Below are positions 8,605 through 16,856 of a DNA stretch of 64,000 bases, one piece after another; the first letter of the stretch is position 1, and each line of letters begins with the position of its first letter. Made by a program: the position numbers and the translations under genes. The DNA comes from UBA8110 sp964597275 (GTDB taxonomy: Bacteria > SAR324 > NAC60-12). The stretch spans positions 1-64,000 of the forward strand of contig CAZQXS010000002.1 in NCBI GenBank assembly GCA_964597275.1. Reading direction: 5' to 3'. The notes under the pieces are model-generated. The model had not been told where the DNA came from, did no database searches, and saw only the letters and a list, made by a program, of their open reading frames with translations.

Positions 8605-11142
8605 ATGGAAAAAACAGCCCTCACCGCACCCGAAACCGAACCCAATCCCTTCAACGTCCGCGACTTGCTGGGCCTGCGCCAGCGACGCACCCTGCGGTTC
8701 TCGGAATTCGTGCAGGAGTTTTTGGAGCATCCGGATGACTACCTGCACACCTCGTCCTCGCTGATTGCCGCCGCGATCAAGCATTTCGGCTTCGAGATCG
8801 TGGTGCGCAGCGGCGAGCCGGTGTTGTCCTACAACATCTTCCGGGATCCCTTCAGCAGCGGCATCAACGCGGTGTTTGGTCAGGAGTTCTGCATCAAGCA
8901 GATTCTGGAGATCATCGAATCGGCGGACAAGGAGGTCGGCCCCAACCGGGGCATCATCCTCGTCGGCCCACCTGCGTCTGGAAAGACCAACGTGGTGGAC
9001 TTGCTGGTGCGGGCCTTGGAAGAGTACCTCAAGCAGGCCAACGTGCGGCTCTATTCCTTCCTCTTCCATTTCGAGGGACGCTCAGGGCGCACCGTGGACA
9101 TCCGCTCGGAGTTCCAGCAAAGCCCGGTGCTGCTCTTCCCCACGCTGCTTCAGGGAGAGAACGGCACGCTCTCGCGCCCTCGACAGGAGTTGTTTGAACA
9201 CCTTGAGCGACAGCGTCGGGCCGCCGCAAGCGTCCACATTCCGGTGTATTACCAGAACGCCTCGCTCGACAAGCGCACCCTCGATGTGTTTGAGGGATTG
9301 CTGCACAACCCGCGCAATCAGGACAAGTCGCTGTTCGAGCTGCTGGAGGAGTACGTGCGCATCGAGGAGACGGAGTTCTCTGCCGCACAGGCCAAGGGCA
9401 TCGCCAACATTGACGAGATGGCGCAACTGCACGTCCAGACCGTTCCCGTGGTGCTGGGGCAGGACGACCTTGAAGTCCTCCGCGAACACATTCCGGGCTT
9501 CAACCCCTACCGCTACGAAGGCGCAACCGTCGGCTCCAACCGGGGCATCCTGCACATCCACGATGCCTTCGGGGTCAACGGAGAGCGCATCCGTGAGAGC
9601 GATTACAAGCCGCTGCTCATGCTGCTCGGCAGCGGGCGGGTTTCCGTGGAGTCCACGCAGACTCCGGTGGACACCAACGTCGTCCTCACCACCAACATCG
9701 AGGAGATGGAACTGCTGGATCACCAGCTCACCTCTTCCAAGCTGCTCGACCGCATCGAGAAGGTGCCCGTCAACTACCTGCTCGATGCCCGTGGCGAAAT
9801 GGACATCCTGCGCCGCGACATGGCCAACATCAGCGAGAAGTACGAGGTGGACCCCAACCTCTTCCGGGTCGCGGCCTACTATTCCGTGATGACGCGGCTG
9901 CTACCGCCCATGCGCCGCAAGTTTCCTCTCGGCTGGAGCGTTGAGAAAACCGAACTCTACCTTGGCATCACACCAGAACAAAAGCTGCTCATCTACTCCT
10001 CGCTCAACGAGGATCCCGTCGGCACTATCCAGAAACTCCCGCACTGGCACCCGTTCCGAAACGAGGCGCTACGCATGGGCCTGAACCTCTCCCACCCCGA
10101 ACACTTCGCCCCCTTCATCAAGCAGCATCCAGATGCCGTGGCCCTGCGGCATTCCGAAATGTTCGAGGAGGAGGAACTCAAGCTCATTGACGACGAGTTC
10201 ATGCGCATGCTGCTTCAGGAGCACTACCCCAACGAGGGGCGCAACGGCATCTCCATCCGGCAGCTTCAGAACGTGATGCGCAACACCATCGCCAACTCCG
10301 ACGGCCACAAGGTCCACGTGGGCATCTTCCTCAGCCAACTCAAGAAGATGATTTCGGAGGGGCCGGAATTCCACCACTGGCTGGAAATTGACGCGCAGTA
10401 CACCAGCAAGCGCCGTCCCATCCCGGAGCGCACCCTCGATGGCCTTGACCTCATCGAAGGCGAGGGCGACTTTGGCGATTTTCAGGGGCTGGTTTCGGTC
10501 GTCAAGGCGCTCTACCACACCCTCATCCGCCGCGAGATCACGGTCTGCACGGTGGACCGCGACCCGCTCCAGATCGAAGCCGACCTGCGCCGCTACCTCC
10601 AGCACGCCCTGCTCGCCCGCGCCACCCGCAACAAGGCGTTCGCGCATGTCATGGTGCCGCGCTTCACCTTCATTGACCCCCTTTCCGGACGCAAGGTGGA
10701 CGAACCGGACCTCAACTACATGGCGTCCATCGAGGCGATCCTCACCCCAGACGAAGACTCCACCGAGGCGTTTCGGCAGGAAGTCGCCCAAAAGTTTCTG
10801 GACCTGCAATCCTCCGGAGACCTCGTGCTGGAATCGGACAAGGCCATCCTCACCTCCCGCAACGACAACCTCTTGCAGTGCTTCTCGAAGGAGTACGCGC
10901 AACTGCTCTCGCACCGCAAGGTGGACGACGAGATTGATCCAGAGCTACTGAGCAACGCCTTCTTCCAAAAGCTCAACGACCCGGAAGCCTTTGAGCGGGC
11001 CGTTCCGGCGGTGCGGCAATTCGTCGAGCGCATCCTCCAGAACATGCGGACGCGCTACCGCTACCCCAACTCTATCGCGCTCGCCACCATCGTCTTCGCC
11101 CTGCGCAAAGGAGTGATTGACTTCCGCAACATCCTCAGCTGA
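8605..11142 (+). CDS. prkA: PrkA-family serine protein kinase, long form
   Basis: 845 aa, about 200 residues longer than E. coli YeaG (644 aa). A consensus TAAGGAGG overlapping the SpoVR stop sits just upstream. The N-terminal AAA+ module has a Walker A loop GPPASGKT at residues 121-128, a probable Walker B/sensor stretch, and VVLTTNIEEMEL typical of PrkA. The C-terminal region carries the PrkA kinase-like domain (RNGISIRQLQNVM and downstream) plus extra helical sequence to the end. PrkA proteins have been reported as serine kinases and, in Bacillus, as an AAA+ protease. The operon with DUF444 and SpoVR points to a general stress or nutrient-limitation response. Confidence 0.85.
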   Translation: MEKTALTAPETEPNPFNVRDLLGLRQRRTLRFSEFVQEFLEHPDDYLHTSSSLIAAAIKHFGFEIVVRSGEPVLSYNIFRDPFSSGINAVFGQEFCIKQILEIIESADKEVGPNRGIILVGPPASGKTNVVDLLVRALEEYLKQANVRLYSFLFHFEGRSGRTVDIRSEFQQSPVLLFPTLLQGENGTLSRPRQELFEHLERQRRAAASVHIPVYYQNASLDKRTLDVFEGLLHNPRNQDKSLFELLEEYVRIEETEFSAAQAKGIANIDEMAQLHVQTVPVVLGQDDLEVLREHIPGFNPYRYEGATVGSNRGILHIHDAFGVNGERIRESDYKPLLMLLGSGRVSVESTQTPVDTNVVLTTNIEEMELLDHQLTSSKLLDRIEKVPVNYLLDARGEMDILRRDMANISEKYEVDPNLFRVAAYYSVMTRLLPPMRRKFPLGWSVEKTELYLGITPEQKLLIYSSLNEDPVGTIQKLPHWHPFRNEALRMGLNLSHPEHFAPFIKQHPDAVALRHSEMFEEEELKLIDDEFMRMLLQEHYPNEGRNGISIRQLQNVMRNTIANSDGHKVHVGIFLSQLKKMISEGPEFHHWLEIDAQYTSKRRPIPERTLDGLDLIEGEGDFGDFQGLVSVVKALYHTLIRREITVCTVDRDPLQIEADLRRYLQHALLARATRNKAFAHVMVPRFTFIDPLSGRKVDEPDLNYMASIEAILTPDEDSTEAFRQEVAQKFLDLQSSGDLVLESDKAILTSRNDNLLQCFSKEYAQLLSHRKVDDEIDPELLSNAFFQKLNDPEAFERAVPAVRQFVERILQNMRTRYRYPNSIALATIVFALRKGVIDFRNILS

Positions 11143-11143
11143 C

Positions 11144-11674
11144 ATGAAGCCAAAACCCTTGGAGCCAATGCGGATTCGTCCGGAAACCGAAGCCGATCAC
11201 GCCGGAGTCCGGCAGGTGCATCTTGAAGCGTTTGGGGGTGCGGAAGAAGCCGATTTGGTGGATCGCCTGCGGGATGCCGGAGCCGACAAGGTCGCGCTTG
11301 TTGCGGAAGTGTCTGGAGTGATTGCGGGGCAGGTGCTGTTCAGTCCCGTCACAGTGGAGAGTTCCCCTGACGATTCGGCAGCACTCGGACTCGCGCCGCT
11401 CGGAGTCTTTCCCGCTCACCAACGCCAAGGCATCGGCAGTGCCCTCACCCACGCTGGGCTTGCGGCGTGTCGGGACTTGGGCTGCGGGGCCGTCTTCGTG
11501 CTGGGGCACCCGGAATACTACCCGCGCTTCGGCTTCCAACCCGCCTCCGACCACGGACTCTGGTTCGCCGACCTCGGCTTCCGGCCTGCCTTCATGGCCC
11601 TTGAACTGAAGCCAGAAGCACTTGCCCACCTCTCCGGCTCCGTTTCCTACCATCCTGAGTTTGCAGGAGTGTAG
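11144..11674 (+). CDS. GNAT family N-acetyltransferase (YhbS-like)
   Basis: 176 aa from ATG 11144, one base after the PrkA stop; ATG 11168 (MRIRPETEAD) is an alternative. It has the GNAT layout: a first beta-alpha unit starting IRPETEADHAGVRQVH, a central beta sheet (GLAPLGVFPAHQRQGIGSAL) containing the acetyl-CoA pyrophosphate loop Q/RxxGxG/A, and a late YYPRFGF motif. The last two features are typical of the YhbS/COG3153 branch. The acceptor substrate is unknown. It may be transcribed with the stress operon. It uses a TAG stop and converges on the glycosyltransferase gene 16 bases away. Confidence 0.82.
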   Translation: MKPKPLEPMRIRPETEADHAGVRQVHLEAFGGAEEADLVDRLRDAGADKVALVAEVSGVIAGQVLFSPVTVESSPDDSAALGLAPLGVFPAHQRQGIGSALTHAGLAACRDLGCGAVFVLGHPEYYPRFGFQPASDHGLWFADLGFRPAFMALELKPEALAHLSGSVSYHPEFAGV

Positions 11675-11690
11675 ATCTTCCTACATTCGT

Positions 11691-13349
11691 TCAATCCGGC
11701 TCAATAACGTAGTAGGGGATTTTTTGAGTAGTCGTTTCATAATCTCTCTTAAACATCGGTTTGACCTTGTTCAAAAGCGTCATGTCCAGCTTGCGATCAC
11801 CCTTTTCAAGCACAATCTGAGAGAGGTATAGCGTGTTGCCAATTCGATGTAATCCAGCATGGGCAAGGTGATAATTTTCGACAATGTACTTCCATGACTC
11901 CCATGATGCCGCCTGCTTGAGATAGCGTGCGTTAATGTAGATGAAGCGTGAATTGAAGACATCTTCATAATTTCTGATGGCTTCCGTTGATGCAGAAAGG
12001 TTGGAGCAGTACCTTTGAGCAAAATAACAGGTCGCCACATTTTGAGCAGAGCCAAGTGCAAACATTTTATCTGAGGGGTTTGTTCGTGATTTCACATACT
12101 CTCCAGCAACGTCCAATCCAAAAAACTGAACATTGTACTGCCGATCAATGCTTGCTTTGACTTCACCATACGCATAACCCAGAATCACAATGGAGCCAAT
12201 GATTGACAAATAGGGTATTTTTATAAATTTTGATATTATCAAAAACACACTATGCAGACTGTATGCAACTCCGAATGAAAACAAATAGACATACGGCATT
12301 TGATAGTAATTATGCTGGTTGACATGGTCACTAAAGACAATCATGAAAGGAATGATTGAAAGCAAATTGAGCAATATGAAATAGCGAAAATTACTCTTCA
12401 CAAACAACATGAACAACAACCCAACAGTGAAAATATAAATCAACAAGTACGTGTAATTGTCCAGAAAATACCCAATGGAATCTATCGCCTTCCAGTATTC
12501 AAGGTCAAACGACTGTAACGGCTTGATCCGGCTACTCGCATAGCCCGAATGTCCCGGATTGAGCATCAGACTGGAGATGATGTAGATTGGAAAAATCAGG
12601 ACGCTCAAAAATCCGGACCACGGGATCAATTCACGAATCCGGTTGCTTGACCGGAAGGCACGGAACAATTCTTGGTAGGGGATCAAGGCAAGCAGGGCAA
12701 TCGAGGGGATCACAAACGCAGACTTGTAAAATCCGGTCAGCGTCCACGCAAGCCCGGTCAGGAGGGAGAACTGCCAAGAAGGCCGAGCTTTCCATCGGTT
12801 GAACAAGACGAAAGTCAGCAGCAGGCAGGCCAACCCCGGAGCTTCCGGTTGGATGTTCCTGCCAAAAAAAACATTGAGCGGCAGGATCGCCATCACCAAA
12901 GCCGTCAGCAAAGACAGGGTCTTGTCCTTGCTGAGTTGTTGTGTGAGGACAAACGAAAGGAAGATCGAACCCAGTGAAAAGAGAATCATTTGCAGACGGA
13001 CGCTCCAGACATTCTCTCCCGTGACCTCCCAAACCAGTGCCGCCACATAGGAAATCAAGGGCACTTGAGCATAGGTGTCGAAATCCTTGTCATCGTAAAA
13101 GAACACCTTCCGCTCCAAGGAGAAGCCCTCATGGAAATAATGATGGGCCATGCTCAGGTATTCATTCTCCTTCATGTTGTGATACCCGATGCTTGGATAA
13201 TCCATGTGATAGGAGCGAAGATACGCACCAAACGCGAGAATCACGATCAATCCAAGGTACACCTGATGCTTGAGTGCAAAGGCGAGCAGGCGTTCCGCAT
13301 TGATTGCTGGAGTGGGGGTTTCTGCAGGAGATTCGTTCTCTTGCGGCAT
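11691..13349 (-). CDS. Polytopic membrane glycosyltransferase, PMT/ArnT-like (GT-C fold)
   Basis: 552 aa with about a dozen hydrophobic segments. The first extracytoplasmic loop (MDYPSIGYHNMKENEYLSM) carries clustered acidic residues, as in GT-C enzymes that use polyprenyl-phosphate sugars. It probably transfers a sugar to lipid A, a surface glycan or protein in the inner membrane; donor and acceptor cannot be read from sequence. Base composition is strikingly different from its surroundings: 12181-12240 has 16 G/C in 60 bases, against 44 in 60 at 10561-10620. This suggests acquisition by transfer. The AT-richness is strongest in the C-terminal half, while the start region is closer to local composition. 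No partner glycan genes are adjacent. Confidence 0.78.
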   Translation of the reverse strand: MPQENESPAETPTPAINAERLLAFALKHQVYLGLIVILAFGAYLRSYHMDYPSIGYHNMKENEYLSMAHHYFHEGFSLERKVFFYDDKDFDTYAQVPLISYVAALVWEVTGENVWSVRLQMILFSLGSIFLSFVLTQQLSKDKTLSLLTALVMAILPLNVFFGRNIQPEAPGLACLLLTFVLFNRWKARPSWQFSLLTGLAWTLTGFYKSAFVIPSIALLALIPYQELFRAFRSSNRIRELIPWSGFLSVLIFPIYIISSLMLNPGHSGYASSRIKPLQSFDLEYWKAIDSIGYFLDNYTYLLIYIFTVGLLFMLFVKSNFRYFILLNLLSIIPFMIVFSDHVNQHNYYQMPYVYLFSFGVAYSLHSVFLIISKFIKIPYLSIIGSIVILGYAYGEVKASIDRQYNVQFFGLDVAGEYVKSRTNPSDKMFALGSAQNVATCYFAQRYCSNLSASTEAIRNYEDVFNSRFIYINARYLKQAASWESWKYIVENYHLAHAGLHRIGNTLYLSQIVLEKGDRKLDMTLLNKVKPMFKRDYETTTQKIPYYVIEPD

Positions 13350-13423
13350 GGCAACTTTCCGGGAAGGTTAAACTTAAAGTATAGATTCAGTCAATCCTAG
13401 GAAAAGCAGATCATAGGACGCTT

Positions 13424-13451
13424 GGGAAAATACTCAACGTATTATTTTCCC
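13424..13451 (-). terminator. Hairpin in the gap downstream of the CoA-transferase
   Basis: Perfect 9-bp inverted repeat GGGAAAATA / TATTTTCCC with a 10-base loop, 12 bases beyond the CoA-transferase stop codon. It is in the right place to end that leftward transcript, but no U-run follows it, so it may only be a 3' stabilising hairpin. Confidence 0.35.
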
Positions 13452-13462
13452 GCACCTCCACA

Positions 13463-14689
13463 TCACCCGATCACCCCAGCCGCTTTCCACTCGGCAAGCT
13501 GCGCGTCGGTCACGTTCAGGGATGCTCGCAACACGTCCTCGGTGTGCTGTCCCAACGTGGGCGGCGAGTGGCGGTAGGAAACCGGAGTCTCCGACATCCG
13601 GACGGGGCTGGCCAGTAGCCGCAGCGGGTCTCCGGCAAGCGGGTGTTCCATTTCGTGGACCATGCCCCGATGCTGGATTTGCGGGTCGTCGAGCATTTCC
13701 GGCACGGAGTTCACGGGGCCAACGGGCACTCCCAGCGCGGCCAGCCCTTCCAGCCAGTGTTGCTTGGAGCGTTTCCGGGTGAGGTCGTTGATGAGGGGAA
13801 GGAGGGCGATCCGGTTCTTGACACGGTTCTGGTTGGTGTTGAAGCGGGGATCATCGGCAAGCTCCGGAGCCTCGGCAAACTCGCAGAACTTGCGAAACTG
13901 TCCTTCGTTGCCGATGGCAAGAATGAAGTGGCCGTCCGAGGTGGGGAACACCTGATAGGGCGAGATGTTCGCGTGGGCGTTGCCGTAGCGTTTGGGCGGC
14001 TCCCCGGAGGTGAGGTAGTTGAGGCCGACGTTGACCAGCCACGCCGCATGGGAGTCCAGCAGGGAAAGGTCAATGTGCTGGCCCACGCCGCCTTGCTCGC
14101 GGTGCCGAACGGCAGAGAGAATGGACACTGCCGCGTACATCCCGCACATCACGTCCGCAATCGCCACCCCCACCTTCACCGGCTCCCCTTCCGGTTCTCC
14201 CGTGATGCTCATGATGCCCCCCATGCCCTGGACCATCAGGTCGTATCCAGCTTGGCTGGCGCGGGGTCCGGTTTGTCCAAAGCCCGTGATCGAGCAGTAG
14301 ATCAAGTTCGGAAATTCGGCGTGCAGGGATTCGTAGTCGAGTCCGTACTTCTTCAGGCCGCCGACCTTGAAGTTCTCCAGAAAAATGTCGCTTTGCTCTG
14401 CAAGTTGTCGGATGAGCTGCTGCCCTTCGGGATGGGCAAGGTCAATGGCGACCGAGCGCTTGTTGCGGTTGGCGCTCAAGTAGTAGGCACTTTCGGTGGT
14501 GTCGTCGCCCTGCGCATCCTTGGCAAAAGGCGGCCCCCAGTTGCGAGTGTCGTCGCCTGCTCCGGGCTTTTCGATCTTGAGGACATCGGCTCCCAAATCG
14601 CCCAGCAGTTGGGCGCAAACGGGTCCGGCAAGGATGCGGCTGAGGTCGAGGATGCGAAGCCCCGCGAGGGGGCCAGTGTTGGTGGTCAT
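13463..14689 (-). CDS. Class III (CaiB/BaiF family) CoA-transferase
   Basis: 408 aa, full length for family III. It opens with LAGLRILDLSRILAGPVCAQ and has GADVLKIEKPGAGDDTR. The predicted catalytic aspartate is D179 in VKVGVAIADVMCG, aligned with Asp169 of formyl-CoA transferase. Such enzymes move CoA from a donor thioester to a carboxylic acid (formate/oxalate, carnitine/crotonobetaine, succinate/mesaconate and others). Nothing in the sequence fixes the substrate. The neighbourhood of amine and betaine genes makes a carnitine-type or branched dicarboxylate acid possible, but that is speculation. It appears monocistronic: a repeat element lies upstream and a hairpin downstream. Confidence 0.88.
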   Translation of the reverse strand: MTTNTGPLAGLRILDLSRILAGPVCAQLLGDLGADVLKIEKPGAGDDTRNWGPPFAKDAQGDDTTESAYYLSANRNKRSVAIDLAHPEGQQLIRQLAEQSDIFLENFKVGGLKKYGLDYESLHAEFPNLIYCSITGFGQTGPRASQAGYDLMVQGMGGIMSITGEPEGEPVKVGVAIADVMCGMYAAVSILSAVRHREQGGVGQHIDLSLLDSHAAWLVNVGLNYLTSGEPPKRYGNAHANISPYQVFPTSDGHFILAIGNEGQFRKFCEFAEAPELADDPRFNTNQNRVKNRIALLPLINDLTRKRSKQHWLEGLAALGVPVGPVNSVPEMLDDPQIQHRGMVHEMEHPLAGDPLRLLASPVRMSETPVSYRHSPPTLGQHTEDVLRASLNVTDAQLAEWKAAGVIG

Positions 14690-14751
14690 GGAAGGTGAAT
14701 CACGGATTACAGGTTAACAATAGTTTTCGCAATTTTCTGAATCTAGGCACT

Positions 14752-14840
14752 CCGTTCGCCCTGAGCTTGTCAAAGCCTGTCCTGAGCCAAGCCGAAGGGG
14801 GCGCTTCCGTTCGTACTCCGACAAGCTCAGCACGAACGGG
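14752..14840. repeat. Dispersed palindromic repeat, family A (copy 1)
   Basis: Begins CCGTTCG and ends CGAACGGG, with internal CTGAGCTTGTCAAAGC and CGACAAGCTCAG arms that can fold into a long imperfect hairpin. A shorter relative lies at 28383-28447. It fills the gap (14690-14981) between the CoA-transferase and mutL, and there is nothing else I can recognise in that 292-base stretch. Elements of this type are REP-like and resemble those common in other bacterial genomes. Confidence 0.75.
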
Positions 14841-14981
14841 AATGCTGTCACCGCAAAAAATTGCGTAAAGTTCTGAAAGCTTTGCACGAATCGCCGCCTT
14901 CGGCAACCCGAAAGGGAATCCGGACTGGTGTTGCGCCCGGAATCCCGTAAAATCGTCGGGTCACGTTTGCTCGAACCCTGT

Positions 14982-16856
14982 ATGGCCCAAACTCCCAACA
15001 CCGTCCGCATCCTCCCGGAATCGCTGATCAACAAGATCGCCGCCGGAGAAGTCGTGGAACGCCCAGCCTCGGTCGTCAAGGAACTGGTCGAAAACGCGAT
15101 TGATGCCGGAGCGAATCAGATTCTGGTGACGGTCAAGAACGGAGGCAAGGATCTGATCTCGGTCGTGGACAACGGCTGCGGGATGACGGAGGAGAACGCC
15201 CGGCTCGCGGTGGAGCGCCACGCGACCAGCAAAATCCAAGACGAGGACGATCTCTTTCGCATCCGCACCCTCGGATTCCGGGGCGAGGCACTGGCTTCGA
15301 TCGCCGCCGTTTCGCAGTTTGAGTTGCTGACCTGCGCAGACGAAGCCGAGGGCGGCATCCGCTTGGCGATTCAGGGCGGCTTCCTCGATCACCTTGGGCG
15401 CACTGGATTTCCGCAGGGCACCAAAATCACCATCGAGCGGCTCTTCTACAACACCCCCGCCCGCCTCAAGTTCCTCAAGACCACCGCGACCGAACTGCAC
15501 CACATCCAGTCGTGGATCACCCAGCAGGCGCTCTCGCATCCAGAAATCCAATTCCGGCTCACGCACAACCAGCAACTGCTGTTGCACCTGCCCGGCAGTC
15601 AATCGCTGGAGGCGCGGGTGCAACAGTTGTTCGGGGAGGAGTTCCGGGACACCCTGCTGGAAGTTGCGCACAAGGAGGCGTACCTGCGCTACGATGGTCT
15701 CGTTTCGCTGACCTCAAAACCGCGCACCAGCCGCCGCTGGCAGTACCTTTTCGTTAACGGACGCTCGGTCAAGTGTCCCGCCGTGGCACATGGACTCTAC
15801 GATGGCTACCGCACCTTCCTCGCCAAGGGGCAGCATCCGGCGTTCTTCCTGCGGCTGGAGGTGGACCCCACCGAGATTGATGTCAACGTCCATCCCGCGA
15901 AAACCGAAATCCGCTTCCGCAACAGCCAGATCGTCCACGCGATTCTTGCGGATCAACTGGCGAAGACGCTCAAGGAAGGGGCAAGCCGCCGCTTCTTCGG
16001 GCGCAGCCATGAGGCGGTGTTGCGGCCTTCCGGCCCTGTGGAACAAGCTGGGCTTCCGCTTCCAGAGGATCTGCCCATCGCGCAACCAGACGTTGCGGCA
16101 GAGCAACGAACCGATCCCCGCGAACTTCCGCCCAAGGGCTCGCTGAAAGCACGAAAACTCACGCCATCCCCAACAACCAGCGGCCCGCCATCCGCGACCC
16201 GCACGACGGCCCCGGAGCCGATCGAGCAGCAATCGCCTCCGCCTGAAAACCTGATCGTGCTGGAACCTCTGCCGGACGGCCCCAGCCTTTGGCATCCGTT
16301 GGGGCAGCTCGCGCCCGGCTGGTTGCTGGCGGAATCCTCGTCCGGATTAGCGGTGCTTTCGAGCCATGCGTTGCACAGCCATTTGCTCCACGAAGCCTAC
16401 CGCGAAGCGTTTCACAAGAACTCGGTTCCGGTGCGCGAATTCGAGGTGCCGCCTCTGCTGGAACTGCCCCCGCAGGAAACCGTGCTGCTGGAGCAGAACC
16501 AAGCGGCCCTCCAGCAAGGCGGTTTCCGGCTGGATTCCTTCGGCCCCCGGACCTATGCCGTGCAGGCCGTTCCGCGCTGGCTTCCCGAATCCGCACTGCG
16601 CCCCCTGCTCGACGACTGGATGCGGCGCATTGGCCTGTTTGGCAAACGAGCGCGGCGCGAGGAAACGCATCACGATCTCTGGAAAGTGCTGGCCGAACAT
16701 GCCGCCGTCCCGGGCTCGCAGCCACTCTCCCGGCACGATCAGGCGATGCTGCTCGCGCAGTGGGAATTTCTGGGCCGTCCGGTGCGTTCTGCACTAGGTT
16801 CCCGGATTCTCTCGGAGTTTCCATTTGATGAACTCTCCCGACGCATGAAAAACTGA
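14982..16856 (+). CDS. mutL: DNA mismatch repair protein MutL
   Basis: 624 aa from ATG 14982 (MAQTPNTVRILPESL). A GTG at 14928 would add an atypical leader. The GHKL ATPase domain is intact: IAAGEVVERPASVVKELVENA, DNGCGM, RHATSKI and GFRGEALASIA. The transducer domain continues to ~330, then a Pro/Thr-rich linker to ~425, then a C-terminal dimerisation domain. The DQHA(X)2E(X)4E metal motif of endonuclease-type MutL is not preserved; the corresponding place reads SSHALHSHLLHE (~460-471). The late CPHGRP motif is replaced by a weak FLGRPV. The protein therefore looks endonuclease-deficient, like E. coli MutL. Its stop codon abuts the next start. Confidence 0.93.
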   Translation: MAQTPNTVRILPESLINKIAAGEVVERPASVVKELVENAIDAGANQILVTVKNGGKDLISVVDNGCGMTEENARLAVERHATSKIQDEDDLFRIRTLGFRGEALASIAAVSQFELLTCADEAEGGIRLAIQGGFLDHLGRTGFPQGTKITIERLFYNTPARLKFLKTTATELHHIQSWITQQALSHPEIQFRLTHNQQLLLHLPGSQSLEARVQQLFGEEFRDTLLEVAHKEAYLRYDGLVSLTSKPRTSRRWQYLFVNGRSVKCPAVAHGLYDGYRTFLAKGQHPAFFLRLEVDPTEIDVNVHPAKTEIRFRNSQIVHAILADQLAKTLKEGASRRFFGRSHEAVLRPSGPVEQAGLPLPEDLPIAQPDVAAEQRTDPRELPPKGSLKARKLTPSPTTSGPPSATRTTAPEPIEQQSPPPENLIVLEPLPDGPSLWHPLGQLAPGWLLAESSSGLAVLSSHALHSHLLHEAYREAFHKNSVPVREFEVPPLLELPPQETVLLEQNQAALQQGGFRLDSFGPRTYAVQAVPRWLPESALRPLLDDWMRRIGLFGKRARREETHHDLWKVLAEHAAVPGSQPLSRHDQAMLLAQWEFLGRPVRSALGSRILSEFPFDELSRRMKN

